Source: MED-G116 sp038107835
GTDB taxonomy: Bacteria; Pseudomonadota; Alphaproteobacteria; Puniceispirillales; Puniceispirillaceae
Direction of reading: 5' to 3'
Length of the DNA stretch: 64,000 bases
NCBI GenBank assembly: GCA_038107835.1
Contig: JAYNHH010000005.1
Coordinates: 40,129 to 104,128 of the forward strand
The stretch's first letter is position 1; every line of letters begins with the position of its first letter. Under the pieces are notes generated by a model. The model was not told the DNA's origin. It searched no databases and saw nothing but the letters and a program-made list of their open reading frames with translations. This document shows, piece by piece, positions 34,260 to 42,196 of this stretch. A program made the position numbers and the translations under genes.

Positions 34260-34997
34260 CTATTGCGGATCAGGTGGCGAATAGGGCTGCCAGAGACCGT
34301 CACGATAGATTTCGGCTGGCTGAAAGCGGGCCTTGTACATCATTTTCTGACTGTTCTCGACATAATAGCCAAGATACAGCCACGGAAGCAGGGCCTCGCG
34401 GCAGCGGTCAATCAGATCGAGGATGATGAAAGTGCCGAGCGAGCGTGCATTTTCATCGGGGTCGAAGAAGGAATAGACCGCGCTCAAGCCATCATCCTGA
34501 ACATCGGTCAGAACTGTTGCGACAAGACGCCCGTCAGCGGTGTGGTAATTGACCAGCAATGTCTCGATCGGGCTGTTTTCAATCATGCTGAGAAATTCAT
34601 CGCGGGTCATCTGCGCCATCTGACCATCAGCATGGCGAGAGGTGATATAGCGGTCAAACAGCGTGAAATGATCCTCGGTCAGGCGGATTGGCGCCATCGA
34701 GCGTGTCAGGTCACGATTGTTGCGCAAGATTCGGGCCATGTTGCGGCTCGGCGTGAAGGCAGAGCTGTCGACACGCCATGGCAGGCAGGCGTTGCAGGCA
34801 GGACAGGCTGGTTTATAGACCCAGTTTTCAACCCGGCGGAAGCCCGCCCGCGCTAATTGATCGTGATGGGCAGGGTTTTCGTTGATGTCAACGGCGACCC
34901 GCTGTTCTGTCCGGCCTGGCAGATAGGGACACTCACTGCGCATACTCAGGCGCAGCTGCAGGGGCGTGGCAAAATGAAGGCGTTTGTCCTGATCCAT
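34260..34997 (-). CDS. bpt: Aspartate/glutamate leucyltransferase (Bpt/ATE family)
   Basis: 245 aa. The N-terminal ATE domain has the cysteine-rich CPACNACLPWRV near 50-61. The C-terminal acyltransferase-like part has SFFDPDENARSLGTFIILD and YLGYYVENSQKMMYKARFQP. The enzyme puts Leu on N-terminal Asp or Glu, marking proteins for ClpS/ClpAP in the bacterial N-end rule. Family assignment is clear; Leu rather than Arg as donor is from knowledge of bacterial homologues. Confidence 0.93.
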   Translation of the reverse strand: MDQDKRLHFATPLQLRLSMRSECPYLPGRTEQRVAVDINENPAHHDQLARAGFRRVENWVYKPACPACNACLPWRVDSSAFTPSRNMARILRNNRDLTRSMAPIRLTEDHFTLFDRYITSRHADGQMAQMTRDEFLSMIENSPIETLLVNYHTADGRLVATVLTDVQDDGLSAVYSFFDPDENARSLGTFIILDLIDRCREALLPWLYLGYYVENSQKMMYKARFQPAEIYRDGLWQPYSPPDPQ

Positions 34998-35040
34998 GAC
35001 TCAAGGATGCCTGTTTAGTGGAACAGCGGCAAGATCGAAA

Positions 35041-35084
35041 CTGTCGCAGCTGCTGGTATCCCGACATGCGACAGGCGGCAGCTG
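35041..35084. repeat. Two overlapping inverted repeats between bpt and ilvA
   Basis: CTGTCGCA (35041-35048) pairs with TGCGACAG (35067-35074), and CAGCTGC (35047-35053) pairs with GCAGCTG (35078-35084). The arms overlap, so only one stem can form at a time. It lies just after the ilvA stop on the minus strand and could act in 3'-end formation, but no T-run follows. Confidence 0.35.
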
Positions 35085-35103
35085 GTGGGCAGATTGCCGG
35101 TCG

Positions 35104-35130
35104 GTGGTCAGTCAGTGGTCAGTCAGTGGC
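35104..35130. repeat. 11-bp tandem repeat spanning the ilvA stop codon
   Basis: GTGGTCAGTCA occurs twice in a row, followed by a partial third copy. The minus-strand ilvA stop codon (35123-35125) lies inside the second copy. Confidence 0.7.
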
Positions 35131-36343
35131 CGGTGCTGTCATCAAGCTGGTTGACGGTGAAATTCGCCGCGCGCAGGTCGGCGATGATCTCGTCGACATG
35201 CTCCGGTCCGCGGGTTTCGATCACGGCGTCAATCTTTGCCAGCTTTGCCGGCACATCATAGAACAGGCGCTGGTGGTAAATCTCGACAATATTGCCGCCA
35301 CAGCGCCCGATCGATGCAGTGATTGCCGCCAGCATTCCCGGCTCATCGGAAATGTCGATCCGCAGCCGCGCGATCCGACCATCGGACGCCATGTTGCGGT
35401 TGAGAATCGAGGCAAGCAGGCGAGGGTCGATGTTGCCGCCGCAGATCACGGCGCCAACGGTTTTGCCGGCAAACAGCTCTGGATGCTGATAGATGGCGGC
35501 AATACCGGCAGCGCCAGCACCTTCGGAGACGACACGCTGCTGTTCGACAAGTGCGCCAACCGCCCATTCCAGCGATTGTTCATGCACCAGCAGAATGTCA
35601 TCAACCAGATCGCTGACAACGGGTTTGGTCACGCCACCGGGCTTTTTCACGGCAATGCCCTCGGCCAGGGTTTCGCCGCCGCAGACGATCTCCTCGTCGG
35701 CAATGGCCATTTTCATTGTCGGATAGAGTTCGGTCTGCACGCCATAGATTTTCAGATTGGGCCGCATGTCGCGGGCAATCGTGGCGATGCCACCAATCAA
35801 CCCGCCACCACCAATCGGCACCAGCAGAATATCGAGGTCAGGCCTGTCGGTGAGCATCTCGAGGCCAGCCGTTCCCTGACCGGTCATCACCAATTCATTG
35901 TCATAGGGGTGAACCAGTGTCAGCCCGCGCTGTTCAATCAGCGTGGCGACGGTGGTTTCACATTCGTTCAGATTGCGGCCCTCAAGAACCACCTCGGCAC
36001 CAAAGCTGCGGGTACGGGCCACCTTGGCAAAGGGCGTTTGCGCCGGCATCACGATGACCGCTGGAATATCCATTTGCTGGGCATGATAGGCAACAGCCTG
36101 CGCGTGGTTGCCAGCCGACATGGCGATCACGCCGCGCTGTCTCTGTCCGGCGTCAAGCGCCATCATCGCGACATAGGCACCGCGCGCCTTGAAGGACGAG
36201 GTGTGTTGCAGACATTCGAGCTTGAGAACCAGATTGCAGCCAAGGGTGCGGGACAGCATCGGGGCATCGACAAAGGGGGTGCGCAGGATATGCCCCTCAA
36301 GACGCGTGGCGGCATTGCGGATATCATCGGCGGTAACGGTCAT
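35123..36343 (-). CDS. ilvA: Threonine ammonia-lyase with C-terminal ACT domain
   Basis: 406 aa fold-type II PLP enzyme. The Schiff-base Lys is in SSFKARGAYVAM near residue 50, SAGNHAQAVAYHA at ~74-86, and the phosphate loop is PIGGGGLIGGIATIA. A single ACT domain (~330-406; RIDISDEPGMLAAITA) suggests allosteric control. It converts threonine to 2-oxobutanoate, feeding isoleucine synthesis or threonine catabolism. It is larger than and divergent from the paralogue at 19386-20399. Confidence 0.93.
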   Translation of the reverse strand: MTVTADDIRNAATRLEGHILRTPFVDAPMLSRTLGCNLVLKLECLQHTSSFKARGAYVAMMALDAGQRQRGVIAMSAGNHAQAVAYHAQQMDIPAVIVMPAQTPFAKVARTRSFGAEVVLEGRNLNECETTVATLIEQRGLTLVHPYDNELVMTGQGTAGLEMLTDRPDLDILLVPIGGGGLIGGIATIARDMRPNLKIYGVQTELYPTMKMAIADEEIVCGGETLAEGIAVKKPGGVTKPVVSDLVDDILLVHEQSLEWAVGALVEQQRVVSEGAGAAGIAAIYQHPELFAGKTVGAVICGGNIDPRLLASILNRNMASDGRIARLRIDISDEPGMLAAITASIGRCGGNIVEIYHQRLFYDVPAKLAKIDAVIETRGPEHVDEIIADLRAANFTVNQLDDSTGH

Positions 36344-36400
36344 TAAATCCCTCCAGTGTAAATGGCTGGCTTTCGGCCTCTATGGCTCCGGCTTCAGCCG

Positions 36401-36430
36401 TGGCCAGCCCTGGTCAGCCCTGGTCAGCAC
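36401..36430. repeat. Three 10-bp tandem repeats in the hemB-ilvA gap
   Basis: TGGCCAGCCC, TGGTCAGCCC and TGGTCAGCAC follow one another in the 208-bp region between the ilvA start and the hemB end. The remainder of that gap shows no gene or clear terminator. Confidence 0.65.
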
Positions 36431-36551
36431 TGCAACCCTGGGGGTGGGGTGGCAGCTTGTTGGTGTCGAGCGCTTTTCCCGCCTGTCTGTTGGCGGCATG
36501 GTGTTGGGGACTGGATATATCATTGCCACGCAGAAATTGCGTCTGGTTCGC

Positions 36552-37547
36552 CTATTTCTGTAAAATTTTGGCGATATCGGGGGCAAAATAGGTCAAAACC
36601 GCATCCGCACCTGCCCGTTTGAAGGACAGCATGGATTCCAGCATAACCCGATCACGGTCAAGCCAGCCATTCTGGGCGGCGGCGCACAGCATCGCATATT
36701 CGCCCGAAACCTGATAGGCGACGCAGGGAACGCCAAATTCGGATTTCGCACGGTGCAGGATATCAAGATAGGGCATGCCCGGCTTGATGATGACGATGTC
36801 GGCACCCTCGGCCAGATCAAGGGCAATCTCATGCAGCGCCTCGTTGCCATTTGCCGGGTCCATCTGATAGGTCGCCTTGCCACCAGCACCAAGCTGGCTG
36901 CCGGCATTGACGGCCTCACGAAACGGTCCATAGAAACCGGATGCGTATTTGGCCGCATAGGCCATGATCTGCACATCCTGATGGCCAGCCGCATCAAGTG
37001 CGGCCCGGATCGCGCCAACGCGTCCGTCCATCATATCGGACGGAGCGATGATATCGCAGCCTGCATCTGCCTGATGCACCGCCTGTTCGCACAGAATGGC
37101 GATGGTTTCATCATTGAGAATGCGGCCATCGACAAATAACCCGTCATGGCCGTGATCGGTAAATGGATCAAGCGCAACATCGCAGATGATGCCAAGGTCT
37201 GGATGGGCGGCCCTGACGGCGGCAACGGCGCGGCAGACCAGATTGTCACCATCGCGGGCCAGCGATCCTGCAGCATCCTTTTGCGCCGGATCGATGGAGG
37301 GGAAAATGGCTATCGCCGGAATGCCGAGGGAGAGCGCAAGTCCAGCCTGTTCGACAAGATGGTCGATTGACCAGCGGTTGACGCCGGGCATGGAAGCAAC
37401 AGCCTCTGTGCTGTCCGTACCCTCAATCACGAATAGAGGCCAGATCAGATCATCAATGCTGATGCTGTTTTCGGCAACAAGACGGCGGGAAAATGCCTTC
37501 ATTCTGTTGCGGCGCATTCGTGTGGCTGGATATTCGCCTCTACTCAT
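36552..37547 (-). CDS. hemB: Porphobilinogen synthase (delta-aminolevulinic acid dehydratase)
   Basis: 331 aa. Two active-site lysines are in context: YAAKYASGFYGPFREAV near 200 and IIIKPGMPYLD near 255. The metal region reads CDVALDPFTDHGHDGLF, with Asp in place of the Zn-binding cysteines of E. coli; that form is usually Mg-dependent. It makes porphobilinogen for heme and, through uroporphyrinogen III, for the B12 pathway encoded elsewhere in this window. It diverges from the hydrolase gene at 37618. Confidence 0.96.
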   Translation of the reverse strand: MSRGEYPATRMRRNRMKAFSRRLVAENSISIDDLIWPLFVIEGTDSTEAVASMPGVNRWSIDHLVEQAGLALSLGIPAIAIFPSIDPAQKDAAGSLARDGDNLVCRAVAAVRAAHPDLGIICDVALDPFTDHGHDGLFVDGRILNDETIAILCEQAVHQADAGCDIIAPSDMMDGRVGAIRAALDAAGHQDVQIMAYAAKYASGFYGPFREAVNAGSQLGAGGKATYQMDPANGNEALHEIALDLAEGADIVIIKPGMPYLDILHRAKSEFGVPCVAYQVSGEYAMLCAAAQNGWLDRDRVMLESMLSFKRAGADAVLTYFAPDIAKILQK

Positions 37548-37617
37548 GCCATCTCCGATAGGCTAATCTTGCGGGGTGTCACTGCCCCTTAAATAGACAG
37601 AAGCAGGAACTTTATCA

Positions 37618-38685
37618 ATGCACCTATCTGAAGCGGGGCCATATTTGCGATTTTCAGTGGAAAGCAGGGCCGGGCTGATCTGTCTTGACCGGCCGGCAGC
37701 GCTGAATGCGATCAACAGGCAGATGGCGCTGGCGATCACCCGGCAGCTCCAGGCATGGCGCGATGATGATCGGGTTGGCCATGTTGTGATCGCCAGTTCG
37801 GCGGCGAGGGCTTTCTGTGCCGGTGGCGACATTCGCGAGGTGCATGGACACATCACGGAAAATGACAAGGATGCCGTGACCGCGTTTTTCCGCGCTGAAT
37901 ATATGATGGATGTCACGGTTGCGGAATTTGACAAGCCGGTGATTGCGCTGGCCGACGGGTTGGTGATCGGTGGTGGGGCCGGACTGGCGCAGGCCTGCCG
38001 GCATGTGGTGATCAGCGAGGCAACAAGGCTGGCGATGCCAGAGGCGGCCATTGGCCTGTTTCCCGATGCCGGGGCAAGCCTGTTTTTTGGGCGCTGTCCC
38101 CGCGCGATTGCCCTGTATCTGGGGATTTGCGGGCATTTTCTGGGGGCAGCTGACTGTCTGCGTCTGGGGCTGGCCGACGCGATGGTTCCAGCCTTGCAGA
38201 TGGCCCCGTTGCAAGCTGCGCTGATGCGGTGCGAGACAGATCAGATCGAGAGTGTGATCGATGGGTTTCGCGGTGACCCCGGAGCCGCGCAACTGCCCGA
38301 GATGCGGGCAGTGCTTGAGCATATCTTCGACGACAGTGATCTTGGTGAGATGCAGCGGCGGGCCGTCGATCTGGCGCAAATCAAGGGTGACCGCGTGGCA
38401 GCGGAAATCGCGCAGGCGCTGACAGAGAAATGCCCGATGACACATCACGTCTATCTGCGGCTGCTTCAGGAGGCGGAGGCTATCACGACGCTGCCCGATG
38501 CGCTGGCGCTGGATTTCCAGCTTGCCATCAAAATGACGGCGCGGCCGGATTTCGCCGAGGGCGTCCGTGCGGTGCTGATCGACAGAACAAATGACGCTGA
38601 CTGGCAACCCGCACGGCTGGCAGATGTCAGCCGGGCCATGGTCGATGATGTTTTTGCCACTACCGGTCTGCCGGTCTTGCGTTAA
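37618..38685 (+). CDS. 3-hydroxyisobutyryl-CoA hydrolase-like enoyl-CoA hydratase family protein
   Basis: 355 aa, the length of HIBYL-CoA hydrolases rather than short crotonases. GLICLDRPAALNAIN near 18-32, the oxyanion loop AFCAGGDIRE, DGLVIGGGAGLAQ near 115-127, and MPEAAIGLFPDAGASLFF near 140-157 with the conserved Glu and Asp. It would hydrolyse 3-hydroxyisobutyryl-CoA in valine breakdown. An ordinary enoyl-CoA hydratase activity cannot be excluded. No other valine-catabolism genes are adjacent. Confidence 0.85.
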   Translation: MHLSEAGPYLRFSVESRAGLICLDRPAALNAINRQMALAITRQLQAWRDDDRVGHVVIASSAARAFCAGGDIREVHGHITENDKDAVTAFFRAEYMMDVTVAEFDKPVIALADGLVIGGGAGLAQACRHVVISEATRLAMPEAAIGLFPDAGASLFFGRCPRAIALYLGICGHFLGAADCLRLGLADAMVPALQMAPLQAALMRCETDQIESVIDGFRGDPGAAQLPEMRAVLEHIFDDSDLGEMQRRAVDLAQIKGDRVAAEIAQALTEKCPMTHHVYLRLLQEAEAITTLPDALALDFQLAIKMTARPDFAEGVRAVLIDRTNDADWQPARLADVSRAMVDDVFATTGLPVLR

Positions 38686-38783
38686 GGCGAGCCTGACCGT
38701 AGATTGGCGCAACGATATGGCGGTCACCCGTCGCCACCCTGCCGCCCTGCTGTTCAAGGGCCGGCTGTTCAAAGGAAAGAGTA

Positions 38784-40094
38784 ATGCGCCTGAGCCAGTA
38801 TTTTCTGCCCCTGCTGAAAGAAACCCCGAAGGAAGCGCAGATCGCCTCGCACCGGTTGATGCTGCGCGCCGGCATGATCCAGCAATCAAGCGCCGGCATC
38901 TATTCCTGGCTGCCGCTTGGCAAGAAAGTGCTGGACAAGATCGAGGATATCGTCCGTGAGGAACAGAACCGGGCGGGAGCGCTGGAAATTCTGATGCCGA
39001 CGATCCAGCCAGCCGAGTTGTGGCAGGAATCCGGTCGCTATGATGATTACGGGGCGGAAATGCTGCGGATCCGTGACCGGCATGACCGCGACATGCTGTA
39101 TGGCCCGACAAATGAGGAGCAGATCACCGATATTTTCCGCTCGCATGTGCGCAGCTACAAGGCGCTACCGCTGAACATGTATCATATCCAGTGGAAATTC
39201 CGGGATGAGGTGCGGCCCCGCTTTGGAATCATGCGTGGGCGCGAATTTCTGATGAAGGATGCCTATTCCTTCGATCTGGATGCCGACAGGGCGCGCGTCG
39301 CCTATAACAGGATGTTCGTATCCTACCTGAAAACATTCGCCCGGATGGGGCTGACGGCGATCCCGATGGAGGCTGACACTGGCCCCATTGGCGGTGATAT
39401 GAGCCATGAGTTCATCATCCTTGCCGAAACCGGTGAGAGCGGTGTGTATTTCCACAAGGACTGGCTCAATACCGATCTTGTCACCGATATCGACTATCAT
39501 CAGGATCTGCAGCCGGTGGTCGATCGGTTCACCTCGCTCTATGCGCGGGCGGATGAAAAGCATGATCCGGATAACTGCCCAATCGCCGCAGCGGATCTGA
39601 TGACTCTGCGCGGCATTGAAATTGGCCATATTTTCTATTTCGGCGAAAAATACTCAGCCGCGATGGGGGCCACCGTGTCCGGCCCTGATGGCAAGCCGGT
39701 GCCGGTACATATGGGTTCCTATGGCATTGGCGTGTCGCGCCTCGTCGGCGGCATCATCGAGGCAAGCCATGATGACAAGGGCATTATCTGGCCGGAAACG
39801 GTGGCTCCCTTCGGCGCTGCTGTGGTCAATCTGAAACCAGGCGATGCGGTGTGTGATGCGGCGGCTGGCGATCTGTATGAAAAACTGATCACGGCCGGCC
39901 TTGATCCACTGCTCGATGACCGAGATGAACGCCCGGGCGCAAAGCTCGCCAGCATGGATTTAATTGGTATCCCGTGGCAGATTGTTGTCGGTCCGCGCGG
40001 CATGAAAAATGGCGTGGTCGAGGTAAAGCACAGAAAAAGTGGTGAGACGGTCGAAATTTCGCCTGAATCTGCACTTAGCAAGGTGCTTGGTTAA
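38784..40094 (+). CDS. proS: Prolyl-tRNA synthetase, short alphaproteobacterial form
   Basis: 436 aa class II synthetase lacking the ~180-residue editing insertion of the E. coli enzyme. Motif 1 region LRAGMIQQSSAGIYSWLPLG (~30-49), TNEEQITDIF near 112, motif 2 QWKFRDEVRPRFGIMRGREF near 135-154, and motif 3 GIGVSRLVGGIIEA. A C-terminal anticodon-binding domain follows. It charges tRNA-Pro. RBS AAAGGAAAG. Confidence 0.96.
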   Translation: MRLSQYFLPLLKETPKEAQIASHRLMLRAGMIQQSSAGIYSWLPLGKKVLDKIEDIVREEQNRAGALEILMPTIQPAELWQESGRYDDYGAEMLRIRDRHDRDMLYGPTNEEQITDIFRSHVRSYKALPLNMYHIQWKFRDEVRPRFGIMRGREFLMKDAYSFDLDADRARVAYNRMFVSYLKTFARMGLTAIPMEADTGPIGGDMSHEFIILAETGESGVYFHKDWLNTDLVTDIDYHQDLQPVVDRFTSLYARADEKHDPDNCPIAAADLMTLRGIEIGHIFYFGEKYSAAMGATVSGPDGKPVPVHMGSYGIGVSRLVGGIIEASHDDKGIIWPETVAPFGAAVVNLKPGDAVCDAAAGDLYEKLITAGLDPLLDDRDERPGAKLASMDLIGIPWQIVVGPRGMKNGVVEVKHRKSGETVEISPESALSKVLG

Positions 40095-40136
40095 CCGGCT
40101 GCCGCGACGAGTGGCGTCTGTGAAGTGATTGGAAAA

Positions 40137-41393
40137 ATGCGGCTGTTTTTTTCACCAGTGGAACGAATGTTGGCAGCGCGCTATGTGCGTTCGCGCCGGG
40201 CTGAGGGCTTTATCTCGGTAATCGCCTGGTTCTCGCTTGCCGGCATTACCCTTGGCGTTGCCACGCTGATCATCGTGATGTCGGTGATGAATGGCTTTCG
40301 TGCCGAACTGATTGGGCGGATCCTTGGGCTGAACGGTCATGTTGCCGTCTATGCGGCGAAATCAGGCGGCATTGAGGATTTTGACAGGCTGGCACTGTCC
40401 CTGGCCGAACTGCCAACGGTGATTGCGGTGACACCGCAGATCGAGGGGCAGGCGATGGTCACTGCCAACGCGGTCAATCTTGGCGCTGTCGTGCGCGGTG
40501 TCCGCTGGTCCGATCTGGCGGTGCGAAAACCGTTGTGGAATTCGCTTGAGGAGGCGGAAATCGCCGGATTCAGGGATGCGGGCGGCGTGCTGATCGGCCA
40601 GACGATGGCTTTCAAGATGGGGTTGAAAACCGGTGACGTGATCACTTTGACCGCGGCCAAGGGCGAGGCGACGGCCTTTGGGACCCTGCCGAAACGCCGC
40701 CGGTTTGAAATCGCCGGTATTTTCGACGTCGGCATGCATGAATATGACTCGAGTTTCGTTTTCATGCCGCTTGGCGTTGCCGGGAAATTCTTTGGCCTTG
40801 GCGAGCGCGCCTCGGGGCTGGAAATCTACACCAGCGCCCCGCAGCAGATCGCCGGGCTGCGCGCTGTTATTGCCGAGGATCTGGCACCCGGGCTGCGCGC
40901 CTTTGACTGGCTGGAGCGCAACCGCTCCTTCATCAATGCGCTGCGGGTCGAGCGCAATGTCATGTTCCTGATCCTGACGCTGATCATTCTGGTTGCCGCC
41001 TTCAATATCATCTCATCAATGATCATGCTGGTCCGCTCAAAAAATGCCGATATTGCCGTGCTGCGGACGATGGGGGCAAGCGGTGGCGCGGTGATGCGGG
41101 TGTTCCTGATGACCGGGTCAAGCATTGGCCTTGTCGGGACCGCTGCCGGGACGGTTCTGGGGCTGTTGTTCTGCTGGAAAATCGGTTCGATACAGGGGTT
41201 CATCGAGGGAATTTCGGGGGCCGATCTGTTTGCGGCGGAAATCTATTTCCTGTCCACGCTACCGGCGAAGGTCGATCCGGGTGAGGTTGGGCTGGTGATT
41301 GCCATGGCGCTGGGCCTGTCATTTCTGGCAAGCCTCTATCCGGCCTGGCGTGCGGCGCGTGTCGCGCCGGCCGAGGCACTGCGCTATGAGTAG
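40137..41393 (+). CDS. lolC: Lipoprotein-releasing ABC transporter permease (LolC/LolE family)
   Basis: 418 aa from ATG 40137 (GTG at 40125 is an alternative). Four membrane segments: one near 25-50 (SLAGITLGVATLIIVMSVMNGFR), then a large periplasmic domain, then three near the C-terminus (LTLIILVAAFNIISSMIMLV onward). The C-terminal PAWRAARVAPAEALRYE is a family hallmark. With LolD it extracts outer-membrane lipoproteins from the inner membrane for LolA. A single permease gene suggests a homodimeric LolF-like arrangement. Confidence 0.92.
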   Translation: MRLFFSPVERMLAARYVRSRRAEGFISVIAWFSLAGITLGVATLIIVMSVMNGFRAELIGRILGLNGHVAVYAAKSGGIEDFDRLALSLAELPTVIAVTPQIEGQAMVTANAVNLGAVVRGVRWSDLAVRKPLWNSLEEAEIAGFRDAGGVLIGQTMAFKMGLKTGDVITLTAAKGEATAFGTLPKRRRFEIAGIFDVGMHEYDSSFVFMPLGVAGKFFGLGERASGLEIYTSAPQQIAGLRAVIAEDLAPGLRAFDWLERNRSFINALRVERNVMFLILTLIILVAAFNIISSMIMLVRSKNADIAVLRTMGASGGAVMRVFLMTGSSIGLVGTAAGTVLGLLFCWKIGSIQGFIEGISGADLFAAEIYFLSTLPAKVDPGEVGLVIAMALGLSFLASLYPAWRAARVAPAEALRYE

Positions 41394-41402
41394 GGGGCGG
41401 TA

Positions 41403-42089
41403 ATGGCCGAGACACGGATTTTGCTGGAAATGACTGAGGTCCAGCGTCATTACATGCAGGGCGAACAGCGTGTCGATGTTCTGCGCGGAGCCAGTTTGGC
41501 CCTACGTGCCGGCGAACTGACGGCGCTTGTCGGCCCGTCGGGGTGTGGCAAATCAACCCTGCTGAATATCGCCGGCCTTCTGGAAAAGCCGACCAGCGGT
41601 GATGTCATTGTGGATGGTGCCTCGACGGCCCGGCTTGGCCAGCGGTCCTGCGGGCGGTTGCGGCGCAGCCATATCGGATTTGTGTTCCAGTTTCATCGCC
41701 TGCTGGCAGAGTTCTCGGCGATTGAGAATGTGATAATTCCGCAGATGCTGAACGGCCTGACGCGTGCTGCGGCCCATGACCGCGCCGAACAGTTGCTGGC
41801 GATGGTCGGGCTTGGTAACCGGCATGATCACCGGCCCGGAACGCTGTCAGGTGGTGAACAGCAACGCGTTGCCGTGGCCAGAGCGGTGGCCAATGCGCCG
41901 CGCATCTTGCTGGCCGATGAACCAACCGGCAATCTCGACCCCGAAACTGCGGACGAGGTGTTTGAACATATCGCCAATATTGTCCATGCCACTGACACAG
42001 CGGCGCTGATCGTCACGCATAATCACGGCCTTGCCATCGCCATGGACCGCACGCTGACGATCCGCAATGGTGCGGTAGAGGCTGTCTAG
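41403..42089 (+). CDS. lolD: Lipoprotein-releasing ABC transporter ATPase LolD
   Basis: 228 aa ABC ATPase. Walker A GPSGCGKSTLLN near 42-53, signature LSGGEQQRVAVARAVAN near 147-163, Walker B ILLADEPTGNLD near 167-178, and the H-loop VTHNHGLA. It starts 9 nt after lolC and powers lipoprotein release. A CCGCCC/GGGCGG hairpin (42120-42143) lies in the 107 bases downstream. Confidence 0.94.
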   Translation: MAETRILLEMTEVQRHYMQGEQRVDVLRGASLALRAGELTALVGPSGCGKSTLLNIAGLLEKPTSGDVIVDGASTARLGQRSCGRLRRSHIGFVFQFHRLLAEFSAIENVIIPQMLNGLTRAAAHDRAEQLLAMVGLGNRHDHRPGTLSGGEQQRVAVARAVANAPRILLADEPTGNLDPETADEVFEHIANIVHATDTAALIVTHNHGLAIAMDRTLTIRNGAVEAV

Positions 42090-42196
42090 CCGTTTTTCAG
42101 GCAAAGCCGCACCATTTTGCCGCCCGCGATATTGCCTGGGCGGGTGATTGCTGTATCGTAGGGCCTGGCCCAATTTTTCCGCCCGGAAACACCATC

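Noticed and set aside
35018..36346. Long plus-strand open frame opposite ilvA
   Set aside because: Antisense of a well-conserved threonine ammonia-lyase gene; no recognisable motif of its own.
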